A stretch of 53,895 nt of DNA from Acanthaster planci. Its lineage: Eukaryota; Echinodermata; Asteroidea; Valvatida; Acanthasteridae. Position 1 is the stretch's first letter. Each line of letters starts with the position of its first letter. The stretch spans positions 5,414,643 through 5,468,537 of the forward strand of contig NW_019091362.1 in assembly GCF_001949145.1 (NCBI RefSeq), in the 5' to 3' direction. Position numbers and translations under genes: made by a program. The notes below the pieces were generated by a model. The model was not told where the DNA came from, did no database searches, and was given only the letters and a program-made list of their open reading frames with translations. Positions 1 through 9,218 of the stretch are shown here, piece after piece.

Positions 1-345
1 ATTTTTTTTTTTTTTTTGGCTTTTTCGCAATTTAGCGAAAAAGCCTTTGTAATCATCAGGATTGTTTTTTTTTTTGGGGGGGGGTGGCCGTAGACTTTTC
101 ACACGTTTATTCCTGCAGGACTTTTGCAATTAATCTTTGTCGCAAAGCATTCAAAATTGACCTAGGCATAGTCATTCTTGCATACATGTACGCTGAAGAG
201 TGACGTCATGATGACGTCATCAAGTGATTTATTATTGATTTTTCAATATTTATACACGTTTTCGAGGCACTAATTTGGTACTTTAGTAATACTTGATTGT
301 TGTCAAAATTACAGCAAGCACTGACTATAAAACAAAGATAATATT
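1..345 (+). repeat. Copy of the TGACGTCA dispersed repeat family, partial
   Basis: It begins at the window edge with a T tract and GGCTTTTTCGC, then has a G-rich run near 76-84. Two TGACGTCA palindromes near 201-221 are followed by the family signature AGTGATTTATTATTGA, a CACGTTTTCGAGGCA segment and CAAAGATAATA. The same order is found reverse-complemented at about 15110-15450, including the G-run/C-run, the AATCTTTGTC...CAAAGCATT segment and the paired TGACGTCA sites. No coding potential is visible. The element class is unknown. Confidence 0.7.
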
Positions 346-1210
346 GACTGATAACTGTTCACTCACTGGGCAGACGGCAATGCCAGAATAACGTACCGAT
401 CTGGACACTGTCCTTGGCCACAGGTAAATATGTGTGAGTTGGTAACCAGTTGAACGGGCTTGTCCAACAAAGACAGGTACTTATCACACACCGGATTGAA
501 GACAGTTGGGTCCAGTGTGGTATTGCTCCCGACTCACTTCACATCGGAAACAGGTTGTCAAGAATATTTCAACACGAGTCCACCAAAGACCAAGAACCCT
601 GTCTTCGGGTAGCTCCTCAGCGGGAAAAGCCCTTTAAAACAAGGCATAATTCTTTTTCTAAAATAAGTCCACATCCAGTTCGGAAAATGAAAATTATTTC
701 CAATCTCGATCCCTAGAGAGAAATACCCCTCATGAGAACTTATCAAATTACAAAATGCCAATCCCAATTTTACACTTATGATGTTTGTGACCTGCAAAAA
801 CATTCCAGGTAATTTGTCACAAGCTATCCTGTTAATACTCTTAGTTACATATTAAACAAAATAACTTACACTTTCTATTAAAACTGGCTTTTTAGGTTGG
901 GCCACGCCCTGGTACACACAGAACCACACACAATTCCACACAGGAATATTTGGTGACTGCACACCCTGAAGGCTTATACAGCAGTGCCTTGGGTATGCAC
1001 AAGGCTCTATATGTAGACCTTTTAAACAGAATCACTCAACCAAATCTGAATTTACATAATACTCATTTACATGTCTAAGATCTAACGCTTACTATGCTAT
1101 TAGGGCAGACTAATTGCTCAAACAGGCGAAGATAATTAACACACAGAAAAATATACTAATAAATAAAACGTGGCAGTGAAATAAGTAAATTTCCTTCACT
1201 TGTGACAGAG
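346..1210. other. Stretch with no recognised gene
   Basis: Short open frames at 450-716 (+) and 558-803 (-) overlap each other on opposite strands. They show no family motif or splice context, so I do not treat them as genes. The sequence is AT-rich and probably old repeat or intergenic DNA. Confidence 0.5.
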
Positions 1211-1214
1211 TGCT

Positions 1215-1660
1215 TTGGATGAGTTTTGACTTAATGTGATGATGCCGTTTTCAGGAGAAACGTCATGTGACATTAAAACTGCACACTTCAAAGCCCTATA
1301 TCTCCTGAGGTACGTGTCTGATGGGGCTCAAATCTTGCAGATTTCTTGAAACGGGAGTGCTTTAGAGGTATATTGAACTTACCTGATGATGACGTCATCA
1401 GGACAAAAGGCACGTGACATTATATGTGCACTCTTTAAGGCCCTGTATCTCCAAAAGGACACGGCCCAGCGTGTTGAAAGTTAGCAGATATCTGGATGGG
1501 GATGTGTGTGACGAAAATTGACCTCATGGGACGATGACGTCATCTGTAAACAAGTTATGTGACATTAATGGTGTATCATTTAAAACCTTATATCTTCAAA
1601 GGTGTATGTCCCAGCTGGATGAAATTTTGCAGATATGCAATCACAACAATGGCCTTTTCA
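1215..1660 (+). repeat. Tandem module of the TGACGTCA family, about three diverged units
   Basis: Three successive units of roughly 110-160 bp share one order of landmarks: a GACCTCATGTGATGATGACGTCATC-like segment, CACGTGACATTA or its variants, CTTTAAGGCCCTATATCTCC, a GTCTGATTGGGTTGAAACCT-like segment, and GCAGATATCTTG. Unit starts are near 1218, 1376 and 1526. The same module recurs at 4905-5300 and, inverted, at 14030-14260. Each well-preserved unit carries a CRE-type palindrome (TGACGTCA) and an E-box-like CACGTG or its decayed form. Confidence 0.7.
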
Positions 1661-2080
1661 ATGAAAAGCGAAAAGCCCTATATTCTGTTGCAAACAGACA
1701 TAGAAGCTCTCGTTTTTCTTCGTCTTCTGCGCAAAACCTTTTTGCACTTTTTGCACTTTTTTTCTCTACACGACTCTGCCAAGTTTCCAACTTTAGATCT
1801 TCATCAAACTTGTACCAATGAAGACCGTTATGCATAGATGGTCCTAGAAACAGGACGTCATGAGGATGTCATCAAACTATTTATTGTTGATTTTTCAGTA
1901 TTTTTTTAAGCCCATTGACTTTTTACATGTTTTCAAGCAAACATTTTGGTTGTTCAGCAATATTCAAATGTCATCAAAGTTACACTGAGGAAAAACCTCG
2001 AAGCAAAGATAATTCTTAAATAATTTTGTCAAAAGGACGTCATCAAGTGATTTACGATTAATTTTTGAATACTTAAATAT
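1661..2080 (+). repeat. Copy of the TGACGTCA family, GCGAAAAGCCCT segment and tail
   Basis: It starts with GCGAAAAGCCCTATA, continues through a TTCTTCGTCTTC-rich stretch, a TACACGACT segment, and CTTCATCAAACTTGTACCAATGAAG. It ends in the AGTGATTTA... tail. The same series recurs at about 2677-3060 and 5350-5570 (+) and, inverted, at about 13240-13440. The open frames here are low-quality shadows of this repeat. Confidence 0.65.
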
Positions 2081-2540
2081 CATGTTAAATATTTTAAAAT
2101 CAATATAAAAATCAACTATGGTTTCCCACAAAATTCTATTTGCCGCACGTGCCAAGGTTAAATTTGGTCTTCGTTTCATCTCGGGTGGGTCAAATCAAGA
2201 GACCCTTTGTTCCGGTAGAAACCGGAAGTAGGCTTATTGTTTAAAAGTCGCAATAGGTATCAGCTTGCTTTTAACGGCGTGAAGCGCATAAGTGGTGTAC
2301 TTCTTCACACAGATGAAGCGCCGACAACGAAAACTCCCTTACAATATTTGCAATGCTGTGCATTGACTGCTGTGTACGTGGACGCGCAATATTTAGCTGA
2401 TACGTGTGGCAGGCAGCGCACAGTGCTTAGGGCATATACTCTGGACCTGCCGACATGCCAAGCATGTGGTGCCGAGAGCAGATCACATGGTATGGACCGC
2501 CAAAACAGACAAATGTTTAAAATCTGTAATCTTTAACATT
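2081..2540 (+). repeat. Internal segment of the TGACGTCA family, inverted homologue of about 14270-14960
   Basis: The segments CACACAGATGAAGCGCCGAC and GCGCACAGTGCTTAGGGCAT match, reverse-complemented, sequence near 14345-14375 and 14470-14500. The GAAACCGGAAGT piece matches inverted sequence near 14635. This shows that larger internal parts of the element are conserved, not only the palindromic tail. The open frame 2237-2536 is not recognisable as a known protein. Confidence 0.55.
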
Positions 2541-2676
2541 TAGAACGGATGATATACAAAAGAGAATAGTTACATGTTGTTACCAATAAGTAACAAATAC
2601 ATAAGTATCGTTCAAATCAAATTGAAATTGTACTCATGAACAAATCAAAGTATAATCTTTTCAAATATAAAACGCA

Positions 2677-3120
2677 AAAAAGCCGCTTTGCGTTGTTCTT
2701 GGACAATCAGCACGTCTAGTTCTTCCTCTTCTTGTGCTCAAAAGTCCATTTGTTTTGTACACTTTATTCTGTACACGACTTTAGTGCTTTTCCAGCCTTG
2801 GATCCTCATCAAACTTGTACCAATAAAGGACCATGATGCACAGATGGTCCTTGAAAATGACGTCATGATGACATCATCAAGTGATTTTATTTTAATTGAT
2901 TTTTCAATTTTTTCTTAATCCCTTGGATTTGTACAAGTTTTCAAGGCAACATTTGACTGTTCAGAAATATTCAAATGTCATGAAATGAACACCAAGGAAA
3001 GACAACGAAGCAAAGATAGTACTAAAAATAATTACGTCACGATGACGTCATCAAGTGAGTTATTATTAAACTTTGAATGTTGTTAAAATCAACCGTAGCC
3101 TCCCGAAACACTCTTTTTGC
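2677..3120 (+). repeat. Copy of the TGACGTCA family
   Basis: This copy starts at an ACGCAAAAAAGCC motif. It runs through CTTCCTCTTCTTG, TTGTACACTTTATTCTGTACACGACT, CTCATCAAACTTGTACCAA and TGACGTCATGATGACATCATC (shown in parts), then AGTGATTT. A second pair of CRE-type sites lies near 3036-3052. It leads directly into the segment that contains the THAP-like fragment. Confidence 0.65.
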
Positions 3121-3400
3121 GGCGAGTGGCAGAATAAAATTGGGTCTTCAATTCCTCTCATGTGGGTTAATTCACTTGACCCTTCCTTCCTGTCAAAATC
3201 AGAAGTGGGCTATTGGTTTACAGTGCTAATAGCAATGATAATATATCGCCGCGCAGCGGCGCAAGATGGATCACTGACCGCCAGAAAGTGTAATCGGCTA
3301 CGTGATGCTGCGGCGGCCATTCGAGTAAGCAAAGTTTCCAAATGTTCCTGGATGTGTCAAAGCATGTGTCAGCAAGTGAGATTCGCCATCCTCTGTCCAC

Positions 3401-3480
3401 TGTCCGGCACCTCAATGCAGCAATGGGCAGTGCAAAAGCCCAGAGTTGTCCTTTTTTCAGATTCCCCAAAATAAAGAGAG
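3401..3480 (+). pseudogene. Possible THAP zinc-finger exon fragment (P-element-like)
   Basis: Reading from 3401 gives a frame with the pattern C-x4-C-x-N followed about nine residues later by LSFFQIPQNKER. That resembles the N-terminal half of a THAP domain: paired cysteines, then a hydrophobic (L)S(F/Y)(F/H)xxP segment. A GT dinucleotide follows at 3481, so the piece could be a first exon. THAP domains occur in P-element-type transposases and in host THAP proteins. There is an in-frame stop just upstream at about 3376 and no clear ATG. The later parts of a THAP domain (the C2H pair and AVPTIF-like box) are not seen. It lies inside the repeat block, so a transposon remnant is likelier than a host gene. 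Confidence 0.35.
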
Positions 3481-4545
3481 GTAATTTATGAATTATATTT
3501 AACATTTTGTTCCTTCTTTTTTTCCGCTCAAGCTGTTCATGTGTCACGGTTTTCTTCGTGTGTATTTAACACAGGCCAAGGCTAGGCCTAAGCTTGCTTA
3601 GCTCCATGCCCATGGTGCCGTTTTTGAAGCGTAAGAACAGCACAGTTTTTGTACCTGCATACTTAGACTTTGGTTTGGTAAGCCCAGGCTAAACTTAGGA
3701 AACTTAGTGCCAGCTTTGACTGGGGGACACATTATGACATTTGACAGCAACCAGTGTAAGATCATTCAGCCTCAGGTTAGTGTAGGCCCACTCACTATAA
3801 TACAAGAACACAAACAGTTGTCAAGCACTAACGTTAATTTAACGTGGTGCAATAACATTGCCTTCACTGCAAATTCAATTAACCCCTGTCCAGCCTAAGC
3901 AATAAATTCAACTCGCATTTTTTTCAGAAAAATCTTCGTAAAAATTAAAAAGGCCAAACAATGTGATATGCTAATATGCCTTAAAAAAGGCATATTTTAT
4001 TTTTCCTGCAATACATGTACAAGGATATTTACCAATAAAACACTGAAATTCAGAACTAGAACACAGATGAAAAATTTAAGACAAAATTTATTGTTCATGA
4101 GACCTGCCACTTGTATGTGTGTGTCACGCGTGAATTAATATTGGTTATACATGTAGTCCTACCTGTCATCTTTCCTTCTTTCGGTTTCAGTAAATTCCAC
4201 TCTGTATATGTCTTCTTGGACTTAACACCACATAATAGATAACACTCTACACTATATTACGAATAATGTGAATGCAGCAAAAATAAAATAAGCAAGTTAA
4301 AGGCAATTTGGAAGTACATTTTCTGCTGTTTGTCAGAAATTGAACAACATCACTTCAGGACATAAAGCAGATTGTGTGAATTTTTAAATACAAGTGTGTT
4401 TGTTCAGTCTTAAGTAGTTAAACCATTTCAACCCAAAATTCACAAAAAACCTTGCAGGTTTACAATGTCAAAAACATTAAATCAAATAGGGGTAGTATAC
4501 CATTAGCATACAAACAAATCTGTAATTAAAGTAACTACCGGATTT
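3481..4545. other. Stretch with no recognised gene
   Basis: AT-rich sequence with no coding signature. The only structure noted is the first copy of a 21-bp direct repeat at 4096-4116, described separately. Confidence 0.5.
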
Positions 4546-4568
4546 TTCATGAGACCTGCCACTTGTAT
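4096..4568. repeat. About 430-bp segment bounded by an exact 21-bp direct repeat
   Basis: CATGAGACCTGCCACTTGTA plus T occurs at 4096-4116 and again at 4548-4568. Exact direct repeats of this length flanking AT-rich DNA could be a long target-site duplication around an insertion, or remnants of a tandem or template-switch event. No terminal inverted repeats or LTR-like ends are apparent. Confidence 0.45.
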
Positions 4569-4811
4569 TGCCCTATTCTGAAGGATGCAGAAATCTTGGA
4601 GGTGTCAGGCAGAAATGTTCTGCTAAGACCCAATGCCCTGTTGGATGATCCCTCACTCCTGTTTATACATAACAAGACCTATGACACATTTAAGTCAGAC
4701 CTTGGATCCTTGATAGCACCCTCCGTGTGCTTCCAAGCTTTCTGTTCTGGGCGTGAAATGGTATTCCACAGAGTGTTTGATGCCCAGAATATGACAAGGA
4801 AGAGTACTTGA
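4563..4811 (+). pseudogene. Coding-like fragment ending in a TTGAC repeat, probable retroelement tail
   Basis: An open frame of 82 codons with balanced amino acid composition (segments such as LLDDPSLLFIHN and FHRVFDAQNMTRK) ends in TAC-TTGACTTGACTTG-type repeats at 4805-4820. A short ORF end followed by a short tandem tail is typical of non-LTR retrotransposon 3' ends. I cannot match the peptide to a specific family. Confidence 0.3.
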
Positions 4812-4904
4812 CTTGACTTGAATTTGTGCAATCTTCATTAGTGTGCGAATTCACTTTTCTTTGGTGTACAAGAACACCTGTATGCATGATATCAAAGTAA
4901 AAAA

Positions 4905-5300
4905 ATTGACTTGATGTTATGATGACGTCATCTTGTGACAAGTCACGTGACATTAAAGGTGATTCTTCCAAGTGCTATATCTTTTGAGGTGTATGTCTGA
5001 TTTTGTTGAAACCTTGCTGATATCTTGGAAAGGACGTGCTTTATTCAAATATGGACCTCATGTGATAATGACTTTATCAGGTGATAAGTCATGCGACCCT
5101 AAAAACTTCACTGTTTAAAGCCCTCTATCTCCTGAAGTACAAAGAAGCGTTGTAGTCAAAGATGTACCTGGTGTGATGATTACGTCATCAGACGAAGAGT
5201 TAAATTATATTGTGCACGCACTCTTTAAATCATGTTATTTCCTGGAGTACATGCCTGATTGGGTTGAAACCTTGGACCCAAATGGTCATGATAAAATATT
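4905..5300 (+). repeat. Second tandem block of the TGACGTCA module, about three units
   Basis: It has the same landmark order as 1215-1660: GATGACGTCATC, AGTCACGTGACATTA, GTGCTATATCTTTTGAGGTG, GTCTGATTTTGTTGAAACC, GATATCTTGGAAAGG. Two further decayed units follow. The palindrome is intact in the first unit only; later units read GATTACGTCATC and similar. Confidence 0.65.
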
Positions 5301-5339
5301 CATGCCCTCAGATTTGTGCAGTAGATTCGTTTTTCAAAT

Positions 5340-5660
5340 TAACTAAAGGATGCGAAAAAGCCCTCTGTTGTTTTGGACAACAGACCGATGACCTCTTTTT
5401 TCTTCATCTTCCTCTTCTTCTGACCCAAATCCCCTTTGTTTTGCACACGTTTCTCCCACCATCGACTCAAGTCCCCTTTGCAACTTCGGATCTTCATCAA
5501 ACTTCCATCAATGAAGAAACCCTTGTGTAAAAATGACGTCATCATTACGTCATTAAGTGATTTATCATTGAATTTTTGTACGTATTTAAAAGTACATTTC
5601 TTAGAGCCCTATATCTTGTAATGTACATGTCCCATTGGGTTGAAATTTGGTAGGTAGCGG
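5340..5660 (+). repeat. Copy of the TGACGTCA family next to locus A
   Basis: It starts with GCGAAAAAGCCCTCTGTTG and continues through CTTCATCTTCCTCTTCTTC and CTTCATCAAACTTCCATCAATG. At 5533-5555 it has TGACGTCA followed by a decayed second palindrome. A partial module (CCCTATATCTTGTAATGTACATGTCCC) closes it near 5605-5640. A further GCGAAAAGCCCTTTG motif lies at 5890. Confidence 0.6.
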
Positions 5661-6186
5661 GAAATGGAAGTGTTCAGACAAAGTGAAGTGGTGTAAAGGG
5701 TTTTATTCTCTATACCTTCTTAGGTCCAACAGGGTTTCTCGATTTCGTCATTATGACCTCAACGAATGCTAGAATTATTTGTTGTCAATATTTGTAGCTC
5801 TGGGGTTGATCTTTTAGCAAAATGTGAGAAATGGAAATGAGCTAGAATCTCAAATATACAATTAGTTTTCTTAATACATTTAATGGAAAATGCGAAAAGC
5901 CCTTTGCTCTTTCCTTAAGACAGACAAAACCTATATTTTGAGCTTTGTCTTTATACCCACATGTAAGGCCGTTAATGGCTCTCTCTGGCCATTTATATTT
6001 CAGGCGTAAACGTCCTACATTGAAGTGTGGCTGTGACTGCAACAGTGTAAAATAGAAATGTCAACAGAGAGCCATTCACAGCCCTACGTGTGGGGCTAGT
6101 TCCAGACATATTCACAAAAGTGCAAACGGGACAGAGTAACTGTCTAACTTGTCCAGATGCTAATATTCACTTTTGTTATGTTACAG
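5661..6186 (+). other. Distal part of sPLA2 locus A intron 3, interrupted by repeats
   Basis: The last part, about 6115-6186, is homologous to the end of intron 3 in genes D and E: AACGGGACAGAGTAACTGT here against AACGGGACAGGGTAACTGC near 39021. It ends in a pyrimidine-rich tract and TTACAG at 6181-6186. Upstream of that the homology is lost in repeat DNA, so the original 5' half of the intron was replaced or displaced. Confidence 0.6.
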
Positions 6187-6335
6187 AGAAAGAATCCGAC
6201 TACTGGTGGTACACCATAAGAAAGAAATGCAAAGCCTTCATATGTGAATGCGACCGCATCGGAGCGCAGTGCTTTGCCGACAAGCGGTCTACCTTCAACC
6301 GAAGTCTCATCGGCTACACCAAGGACAAGTGTTAG
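6187..6335 (+). CDS. Last exon of a secreted phospholipase A2 (locus A, 5' part not seen)
   Basis: This 149-nt exon has the same length and phase as exon 4 of genes B, D and E. It starts after TTACAG and stops at TAG 6333-6335. It encodes the C-terminal third of a group I-like sPLA2. CxCDRxGxxCF carries the Asp of the catalytic network in helix 3, FADKRSTFN is shared by all copies, and a terminal Cys would pair with the calcium-loop region. It has five cysteines, as in its paralogues. The exon is intact, with about +6 net charge, between basic B and acidic D/E. Exons 1-3 are absent between 1 and 6186, where repeats fill the space. They may lie upstream of the window behind an enlarged intron, or the locus may be a truncated relic. 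The conserved 3' UTR and AATAAA argue that it was once a full gene. Confidence 0.75.
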
Positions 6336-6838
6336 TTGATTTGCACGCATTCTTGAAGTGTTGAAACTTTCATTTGGATTACCACAGTTTCAAGACTTTT
6401 GAACGTAGTAACAATTTTACAGACGCAAGGGTATATAGAGGACACGCAATGATATCAAGAAAAATATGTCTCAGTAATTCTACGCTCAATTCTGTTTTCT
6501 CGACAAACTGAAGCTCAATTGAAATTTTTTTTCTGAACGTTGGTGCATCTCGTGGGTTCGAAAAATATCTGAAACCAATTTTTAAAAAATGCAGCCATCA
6601 GGCTTGCATCTAACATATCAAACATTGTAATGGCGTTTTCTGCTTCAAAGTGAGCCAGGAATATTTGGGAAAGGAGAAACTGAAGTGATCCGGAAGTGAC
6701 GTGCCCCTTTCCGTATGGGTTTCATATCTATTCGGAAAAAAATAAAAGCCAGGCCACTCATACACAAGGATGATAATGAATTACATGGGTTTGATCAAGA
6801 GCTGTTCAAATAAGACGTGAATGTAACGTAAGAATAAA
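6336..6838 (+). terminator. Locus A 3' UTR with AATAAA polyadenylation signal at 6833-6838
   Basis: AATAAAATAGAGTTATATTGC here aligns with AATAAAATAGAGCTATATTGC after gene D and AATAAAATAGACTATGC after gene E. The distance from the stop codon to the signal is about 500 nt in all three (503, 504 and 476 nt). This conserved spacing makes it the probable 3' end signal. Another AATAAA occurs near 6740. Confidence 0.6.
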
Positions 6839-7245
6839 ATAGAGTTATATTGCGCACCAAAGAGTTGAGTATTAGATTTTGTTAATGTGCCGGAAGCAGT
6901 GGTTAATCGGTTAAATTAATGTGGCAAATCAAGTTTCTTGTGCACATTTCGTAAGAGCAGCCACTGAACAGGTCCATGGATGTTCAAACAAAAGTAATCG
7001 CCAGTGGTTTTTTATTTGCTCATTATTTTGCTTCTTGATATGGACAAATTTGACATCGGCCCTTTGCCGATAGCTAATGTCCACATAATTCCCTATTGGG
7101 TATATGACACATACTTTTTCATGATGAAGTTTCACAGGGTGATGTAGGTGAGCCATTTGAGCGAGACTGTTTGTCACATTCAGATCAATAATTTATCGTT
7201 TTCAGTCTATAACCAGGACGAGTACTTTTTAAAATGACCTTGATC
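6839..7245 (+). repeat. Duplicated 3' flank of the sPLA2 unit (copy A)
   Basis: Landmarks GGAAGCAGTGG, AACAGCCACT-like, GACATCGGCCCTTTGCCGATAGCTAATG (in parts), TTCCCTATTGGG, GGGTGATGTAGGTGAG and TTTTCAGTCTAT match in order about 39820-40105 and 52970-53230. It is part of the segmental duplication rather than a separate element. Confidence 0.7.
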
Positions 7246-8015
7246 GTTTGCCTGTCGGTGCAGATGCCTTATTGGGTACCTTAGGTTCCTTATTAATGAC
7301 AGCCCTCCTGCCACTTTGACACCAGCACAATGCCAACCATTGATAAAATCACAGCATCAGACATTGTAATTGATTACGTATGGGGGCCCCGTGCACCCCC
7401 CTCAACTTAACGACATCAATATTCTTAGGTGCATTTTAAGGTCCTGTACCACCTCTTAGATGTTAACATTGGAAAAAAAACAATACTCTGAGGATATCCA
7501 AGATGGCTGCCAAAATGGACCCCAAACATGGTCCAAAATGGGAAAGGCCTTATATCAGCAAGTTATACCCAGAATCACAAATAAATTTTTATTTACATGT
7601 TCTGTGCTCTCAAAAACTGATTTTTGGTGATCTTCGTTTGCCACTATGCTTCACATTCAAGATAGGGAATGTAAGGATCACCAACATGGACGCCAATGAT
7701 AAATCCATAAATTTCAGCCATAATTGTGGTAAGTTATCCATTTAACACACATTAAAGAATTTGGTGCATGTTTTCCATCCTTATTTGTTGTTTGCATCCT
7801 TTGTTTTCCTACCATTGATCACATTGAAAATGGCTTCCAGTATGGCTCCCAAGTAGCAGATTTGAAAAAAGCAGTGCCTCTTCCTTTCGGACCAGAATGT
7901 ACCTCGTGAGTAATTGGGAAATGTATGTGAATGGTGAGATAATTCTGACTAGTTTCAAATGAAAATTGTGGTCCAATAACAAGTAAGATTTGAAGCTTTG
8001 CATGGTGGGTGAAAC
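7246..8015. other. Stretch with no recognised gene
   Basis: The sequence contains several CCAAGATGGCTGCCAAAATGG-type segments, common in old dispersed repeats. A CCAATAACAAGTAAGATTT segment near 7973 is repeated in similar form at 8521. The short open frames here have no recognisable motif. Confidence 0.4.
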
Positions 8016-8519
8016 ATGAGAAATGGGTTTGCGGGTACACCATGGAATCAATCTCTTTTGGACGAGGTGTGATTCTTAAAAGAACCGGTAAGTATAAATT
8101 TGACGTTTCGGCCAGTGTGCTCTGGCTGTTCTCAGGAGAGTGTGCCGGACTGGAGTGGATAGCTGGTTATAAAGGTAATCCGGAAGCGGTGGAGCGTGGA
8201 ACTGTGTGCTCTGGCTGTCCTCAGGAGAGTGTGCCGGACTGGAGTGGATAGCTGATTATAAAGGTAGTCCGGAAGCGGTGGAGCGTGGAACAGGATCCGC
8301 GGGTTCGGGTAGAGAAGACCCTAACGCCTTTTCGGCTTCGGGTAGAGAAGACCCTAACACCTGGGTATGGGGCATCGGTTTCGGGTATAGAGGACCCTGC
8401 TGCCAGGGAGTGGGTGTCTGCTTCGGTGCTAGTAGGGGGCGCCGGATGTCGCTGAGCTTGAAACCTGGTGTACGGTGTTATGGCGGAAAATCTCATTCTC
8501 ATCAAACCCATTTCTCAGG
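8016..8519. mobile_element. Probable non-autonomous element with short inverted ends and internal tandem repeats
   Basis: ATGAGAAATGGGTTTG at 8016-8031 is mirrored by CAAACCCATTTCTCA at 8503-8517. GGTCCAATAACA lies just outside both ends (about 7970 and 8518), in direct orientation. The interior is GC-rich compared with its surroundings, and contains an 89-bp tandem duplication and a roughly 33-bp repeat. The open frames at 8009-8547 are products of these repeats. The family is not known to me. Confidence 0.45.
8115..8292. repeat. 89-bp tandem duplication plus short GGGTAGAGAAGACCC repeat
   Basis: Unit 1 (8115-8203) and unit 2 (8204-8292) both begin GTGTGCTCTGGCTGT. They share CAGGAGAGTGTGCCGGACTG and TCCGGAAGCGGTGGAGCGTG with few differences. 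Just after, TTCGGGTAGAGAAGACCCTAA occurs at 8304 and again 33 bp later, with a third decayed copy near 8379. Confidence 0.8.
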
Positions 8520-8682
8520 TCCAATAACAGTTGTAAATCAAAATTAAATAAAGAGAAATTATGAACAAAACGTAATTTGAAAAACTTTGAATATTCACTT
8601 GGTGGGATGAAAAAAATTAAAATTTAAAATCCATTTTGATTTGAGGTATGTCCCACTTCTATGACAGAAATTGAGCGGACAA

Positions 8683-9218
8683 AATGTCTAAACTTAGTAA
8701 ATCGTCGAACAAGAACAAGGTCAGCCGTTTGACACCACCATCTTCACCCAGCTCTGGTTCAAACATCATCTGTGGATAGCAACAAACAACGCCAACACGC
8801 CTCCAGTGACCAAGATTCTATTCTTCATTCACTGGACCAGCCCTCCCCGGAAACACCTATCAACACAGAACGAGTCTTTCACCGCATAACTGACACGTCC
8901 AATGGGTAAAGAATCTGGCATAAAAAGTCCGAACCGGCTGGTCTCTGTCAAGAACCACACCACCCAACAAACACATCTCCTATCAAAGGCAATCGCGACC
9001 AAAACACCGCCAAACTACGTTGAGATTTGGGTACGTCCACCTTAGCCCCATTCTTCATTCTTCGAACGGTCGAGGAAACTATATTAACGAACGGCGAAAC
9101 CTATTCGATTACTCCACTCGTCAAGAGGAGTGAAGATAGAGGAAGCACCCTTACCAAAAATTCTGAAGACCATCACATCCTCCAAAGAGATATTTCCAGC
9201 CACTCCTACCATACATAA
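8683..9218 (+). pseudogene. Degenerate Ser/Thr/Pro-rich coding fragment, probable retroelement ORF
   Basis: From an ATG at 8683 the frame reads a Lys/Ser-rich start (MSKLSKSSNKNK), then a Ser/Pro-rich stretch. With frame changes it continues through about 8890 and into the open frame 9027-9218, which ends NSEDHHILQRDISSHSYHT. A basic, low-complexity N-terminus with several disabling changes is what a dead LINE ORF1 often looks like, but no diagnostic domain is visible. Confidence 0.25.

Noticed and set aside
201-221. CRISPR-like or phage operator array suggested by repeated TGACGTCA
   Set aside because: The DNA is animal nuclear sequence; the repeats are parts of a dispersed element with variable spacing, not direct repeats with unique spacers.
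8206-8547. 113-codon + frame and 96-codon - frame
   Set aside because: Both are translations of the tandem repeats inside the 8016-8519 element.
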